A stretch of DNA of 64,000 nucleotides from an uncultured Spiribacter sp. (lineage in GTDB: Bacteria; Pseudomonadota; Gammaproteobacteria; Nitrococcales; Nitrococcaceae): contig CALGDM010000006.1 of the NCBI GenBank assembly GCA_937884605.1, positions 372,001-436,000 of the forward strand, read 5' to 3'. Made by a program: the position numbers and the translations under genes. Shown here piece after piece: positions 61,758 to 64,000 of the stretch (within the stretch, counting starts at the first letter, position 1; each line of letters opens with the position of its first letter). The notes below the pieces were generated by a model. That model was not told where the DNA came from, searched no databases, and saw only the letters and a program-made list of their open reading frames with translations.

Positions 61758-63538
61758 GCACCGCAAGCCCCGACACCCAGACCGCCAGCGGCATCCAGAT
61801 CTACCGCCGTCTGATCGGTTATGTGCTCGTGCACTGGCGGGTTGCCGCTCTGGCCGTCGTCGGCATGCTGATCACCGGCGCCAGCGAGGCCGGTTTTGCC
61901 TGGCTGATCAAGCCCATGCTTGATTCCGGCTTCGTCGAGCGCGATCCCGCCACACTGCGGCTGATCCCATTGGGAGTGCTGGGGATCTTTCTGGTGCGAG
62001 GGGTCAGCAGCTTTGCGGCCCAGTACGGCACGGCATGGGTGAGTCGCCGGGTCATCGCGCAGTTGCGTGGCGAGGTGTTTGCCCGGCTGCTGACGCTGCC
62101 ACGCCGGTACTTTGATGACGTGTCCTCGGGCATGCTGCTGTCGCGTCTGACGTACAACGTCGAGCAGGTGGCCCAGGCGGGCACCAATGCCATGGTCATT
62201 ATCATCCGCGACAGCGCCACGGTGGTGTTTCTGCTGGCGTATATGGCCTGGCTGAGCGTCTCGTTGACCCTCACGTTCATGCTGCTCGGCCCGGTGGTCA
62301 TCGGTGTGGTGCTCTACGTGAGCAAGCGCTTTCGGCGGCTCAGCCATACCATTCAGCAGTCGGTGGGGAGCATTGCCTATGTGGCCGAGGAGGCCATCGA
62401 GGGCAGTGACGAGGTCCGCATGCACGGGGCCCAGGCGGTGGAGCGCGAGCGCTTCGAGGCGGCCAACCGCCGGAACACCGAACAGTTCATGAAATTTGCC
62501 AGCACTCAGGCGCTGAGCACCCCGGTGGTGCAGTTCTGCGCGGCGCTGGCGCTGTCGATCGTCGTGTGGCTGGCGACGCTGCAGGGCAGCGTTACCACGG
62601 TCAGCGTGGGGACTTTCGTCTCGTTCATCACCGCCATGATGCTGTTGCTCCAGCCGCTCAAGCGCCTGACCCGCGTCCATGCCGAGATCCAGCGCGGAAT
62701 CGCCGCCGGTGAGAGCATTTTCGAGATTATCGATGAGCCGCCGGAGCCGGATAACGGCGGCTACGCGCCGGATCGAGTGGACGGCAGTCTGCGTTTTGCC
62801 GATGTGAGCTTTACCTACGCGAACGGCGGCGAGCGGGTCCTTGATGCCATCGATCTGGATATTCCCGCCGGCGAGACCGTGGCCATCGTGGGGCGTTCGG
62901 GCAGCGGCAAGACCACGCTGGTCAATCTGCTGCCACGTTTCTATCAGCCGTCGGCCGGCGAGGTTCTGCTCGATGGTGTCCCACTGGGGGATTATCGACT
63001 GGCTGCACTGCGTCGTCAGTTGGCGCTGGTGGGTCAGCAAGTGGTGCTTTTCAACACCAGCGTTGCCGAGAATATCGCCTATGGACAGGATCCCATGCCG
63101 TCACGGGCTTCGATTGAGGCAGCGGCGGAGGCGGCCAATGCGCGGGGGTTCATCGAAGCGCTGCCGGCAGGGTTTGACACCCTGATCGGCGCGGACGGCG
63201 TGCAGCTCTCGGGGGGCCAGCGCCAGCGCCTTGCCATTGCCCGTGCGCTGCTCAAGGATGCCCCGGTGCTGATTCTCGACGAGGCCACCTCGGCGCTTGA
63301 CTCGGAGTCGGAGCAGCATATCCAGTCGGCCCTCGAGCGCCTTATCCGCGGTCGTACCACGCTGGTGATCGCCCATCGTCTCTCGACCATCGAGCGTGCC
63401 GATCGGATCGTCGTGCTCGACGGCGGGCGAGTGGTCGAGCAGGGCACTCATCGCGAGCTGATCGCCCAGGGTGGGCATTACGCCGCCCTGCATCGGCTGC
63501 AGTTTCGCAACGAGACAACGCCGTCCGCCGATGCCTAG
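61754..63538 (+). CDS. msbA: Lipid A flippase MsbA
   Basis: ABC exporter that flips core-lipid A across the inner membrane. The product is 594 aa (E. coli 582). Six transmembrane helices are in the N-terminal half, with LIGYVLVHWRVAALAVVGML first. The ATPase half has Walker A GRSGSGKTT, LSGGQRQRLAIARALLKDAP, LILDEATSALDSESE and the H-loop VIAHRLSTI. Neighbour lpxK supports the lipid A role over a general multidrug role. It is co-translated with exbD and overlaps lpxK by 8 bases. Confidence 0.96.
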   Translation: MSTASPDTQTASGIQIYRRLIGYVLVHWRVAALAVVGMLITGASEAGFAWLIKPMLDSGFVERDPATLRLIPLGVLGIFLVRGVSSFAAQYGTAWVSRRVIAQLRGEVFARLLTLPRRYFDDVSSGMLLSRLTYNVEQVAQAGTNAMVIIIRDSATVVFLLAYMAWLSVSLTLTFMLLGPVVIGVVLYVSKRFRRLSHTIQQSVGSIAYVAEEAIEGSDEVRMHGAQAVERERFEAANRRNTEQFMKFASTQALSTPVVQFCAALALSIVVWLATLQGSVTTVSVGTFVSFITAMMLLLQPLKRLTRVHAEIQRGIAAGESIFEIIDEPPEPDNGGYAPDRVDGSLRFADVSFTYANGGERVLDAIDLDIPAGETVAIVGRSGSGKTTLVNLLPRFYQPSAGEVLLDGVPLGDYRLAALRRQLALVGQQVVLFNTSVAENIAYGQDPMPSRASIEAAAEAANARGFIEALPAGFDTLIGADGVQLSGGQRQRLAIARALLKDAPVLILDEATSALDSESEQHIQSALERLIRGRTTLVIAHRLSTIERADRIVVLDGGRVVEQGTHRELIAQGGHYAALHRLQFRNETTPSADA

Positions 63539-64000
63539 GCAATGGCCGGCGTTCTGGTCGCGGACCGGGGGGCTGGCCGCGCTGCTGTGGCCGCTGGAGT
63601 CGCTATTCAAACGGGCAGTGGACCGGCGCCGTCGCCGGCTGGAGCGCGACCCGCCCGCCATTGCGGCGCCGGTACTGGTGGTGGGCAACCTTGTGGTGGG
63701 CGGCAGTGGCAAGACGCCGTTGGTGATGTGGCTCACGGCTGCGGCTGCGGCCCGCGGCTGGCGGCCCGGAGTGGTGCTGCGCGGGTATGGGGGATGCGTG
63801 AAGGGGGTTGAGCGGGTCGGTGTCGATGCTGATCCCGAGCGGGTTGGTGACGAAGCCGTCCTGATCGCCCGACGCACGGGTGTGCCGGTGGTGGTGGGCC
63901 GGGATCGTGCCGCCGCGGCCCAGCGACTGGTGGGCGACGGCAACGTCGATCTGGTGATCAGCGATGACGGGCTGCAACATTATCGGCTGGTGCGCGATGC
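63531..64000 (+). CDS. lpxK: Tetraacyldisaccharide 4'-kinase LpxK, N-terminal part
   Basis: Sixth step of lipid A synthesis: ATP-dependent phosphorylation at the 4' position, at the inner membrane. About 156 residues are visible; the rest lies beyond the window. An N-terminal membrane-associated segment (LAALLWPLESLFK) is followed by APVLVVGNLVVGGSGKTPLV, holding the P-loop. GVVLRGYGG, VGDEAVLIARRTGVPVVV and ISDDGLQHYRLVRDA are LpxK signatures. The ATG overlaps the msbA stop. The frame is open to the end of the window. Confidence 0.93.
   Translation, partial: MPRQWPAFWSRTGGLAALLWPLESLFKRAVDRRRRRLERDPPAIAAPVLVVGNLVVGGSGKTPLVMWLTAAAAARGWRPGVVLRGYGGCVKGVERVGVDADPERVGDEAVLIARRTGVPVVVGRDRAAAAQRLVGDGNVDLVISDDGLQHYRLVRD

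Overview
The window is one contiguous, gene-dense stretch of a GC-rich gammaproteobacterial chromosome. The gene order (dxr-rseP-bamA-skp-lpxD-fabZ-lpxA-lpxB-rnhB-dnaE-accA-tilS-pyrG-kdsA-eno-ftsB-ispD-ispF-truD, then surE-pcm-nlpD, and later lolC-lolD-comEC-exbB-exbD-msbA-lpxK) is the usual Gram-negative envelope/housekeeping order. Protein style, extreme compaction, frequent GTG/TTG starts and acidic exported proteins suggest a streamlined relative of the Ectothiorhodospiraceae (Spiribacter-like). That placement is an inference from gene content and remembered sequence style, not from a phylogeny. I see no insertion sequence, prophage, CRISPR array, integron or rRNA. There is one tRNA gene, and no gene-free stretch exceeds about 180 bases.

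Bases 1-21175 (+ strand) form one long head-to-tail array. It covers the MEP isoprenoid pathway (dxr, ispD, ispF), outer-membrane biogenesis (rseP, bamA, skp), lipid A and Kdo synthesis (lpxD, lpxA, lpxB, kdsA), fatty acid synthesis (fabZ, accA), replication (dnaE, rnhB), tRNA modification (tilS, truD), CTP synthesis, enolase and division (ftsB). Many junctions are ATGA/GTGA/TTGA stop-start overlaps.

Bases 21176-24814 hold a convergent Smr-domain gene, then surE-pcm-yqaA-nlpD without the rpoS that often follows, and a convergent Mth938-like gene. Bases 24960-31378 are an alaC-hom-thrC-rpfE-like-recJ operon. Bases 31385-35665 hold prc (-), an alpha/beta hydrolase (+) and a two-gene minus-strand operon of an orphan ParA ATPase and a small uncharacterised protein.

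Bases 35740-41716 hold pyrD, tRNA-Ser(UGA) with a strong terminator, a small outer-membrane barrel protein, a Braun-type lipoprotein between two L,D-transpeptidases, a glutaredoxin-like gene, dusA and tatD. Bases 41753-44961 form an operon of an acyl-CoA synthetase-like enzyme, thiD, an Rrf2-family regulator and a 7Fe ferredoxin, convergent with ispG. Bases 46246-51533 hold gst-mazG, phhB convergent with gpmA-moaC, a third L,D-transpeptidase with nagZ, and a hypoxanthine phosphoribosyltransferase. Bases 51530-55596 are mfd-csiV (-). From 55696 to the end run sfsA-lolC-lolD, comEC-exbB-exbD-msbA and the start of lpxK.

The dominant theme is envelope assembly: lipid A/Kdo synthesis and export (LpxA/B/D/K, KdsA, MsbA), lipoprotein release (LolC/LolD), barrel assembly (BamA, Skp), murein-lipoprotein tethering (Lpp plus L,D-transpeptidases) and envelope proteolysis (RseP, Prc). 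No clear undescribed defence or mobile system is visible. The most interesting oddities are an Rrf2 regulator lacking the usual Fe-S ligands, a Cys-rich insertion in threonine synthase, the ParA/small-protein pair, and nearly complete loss of space between convergent genes.
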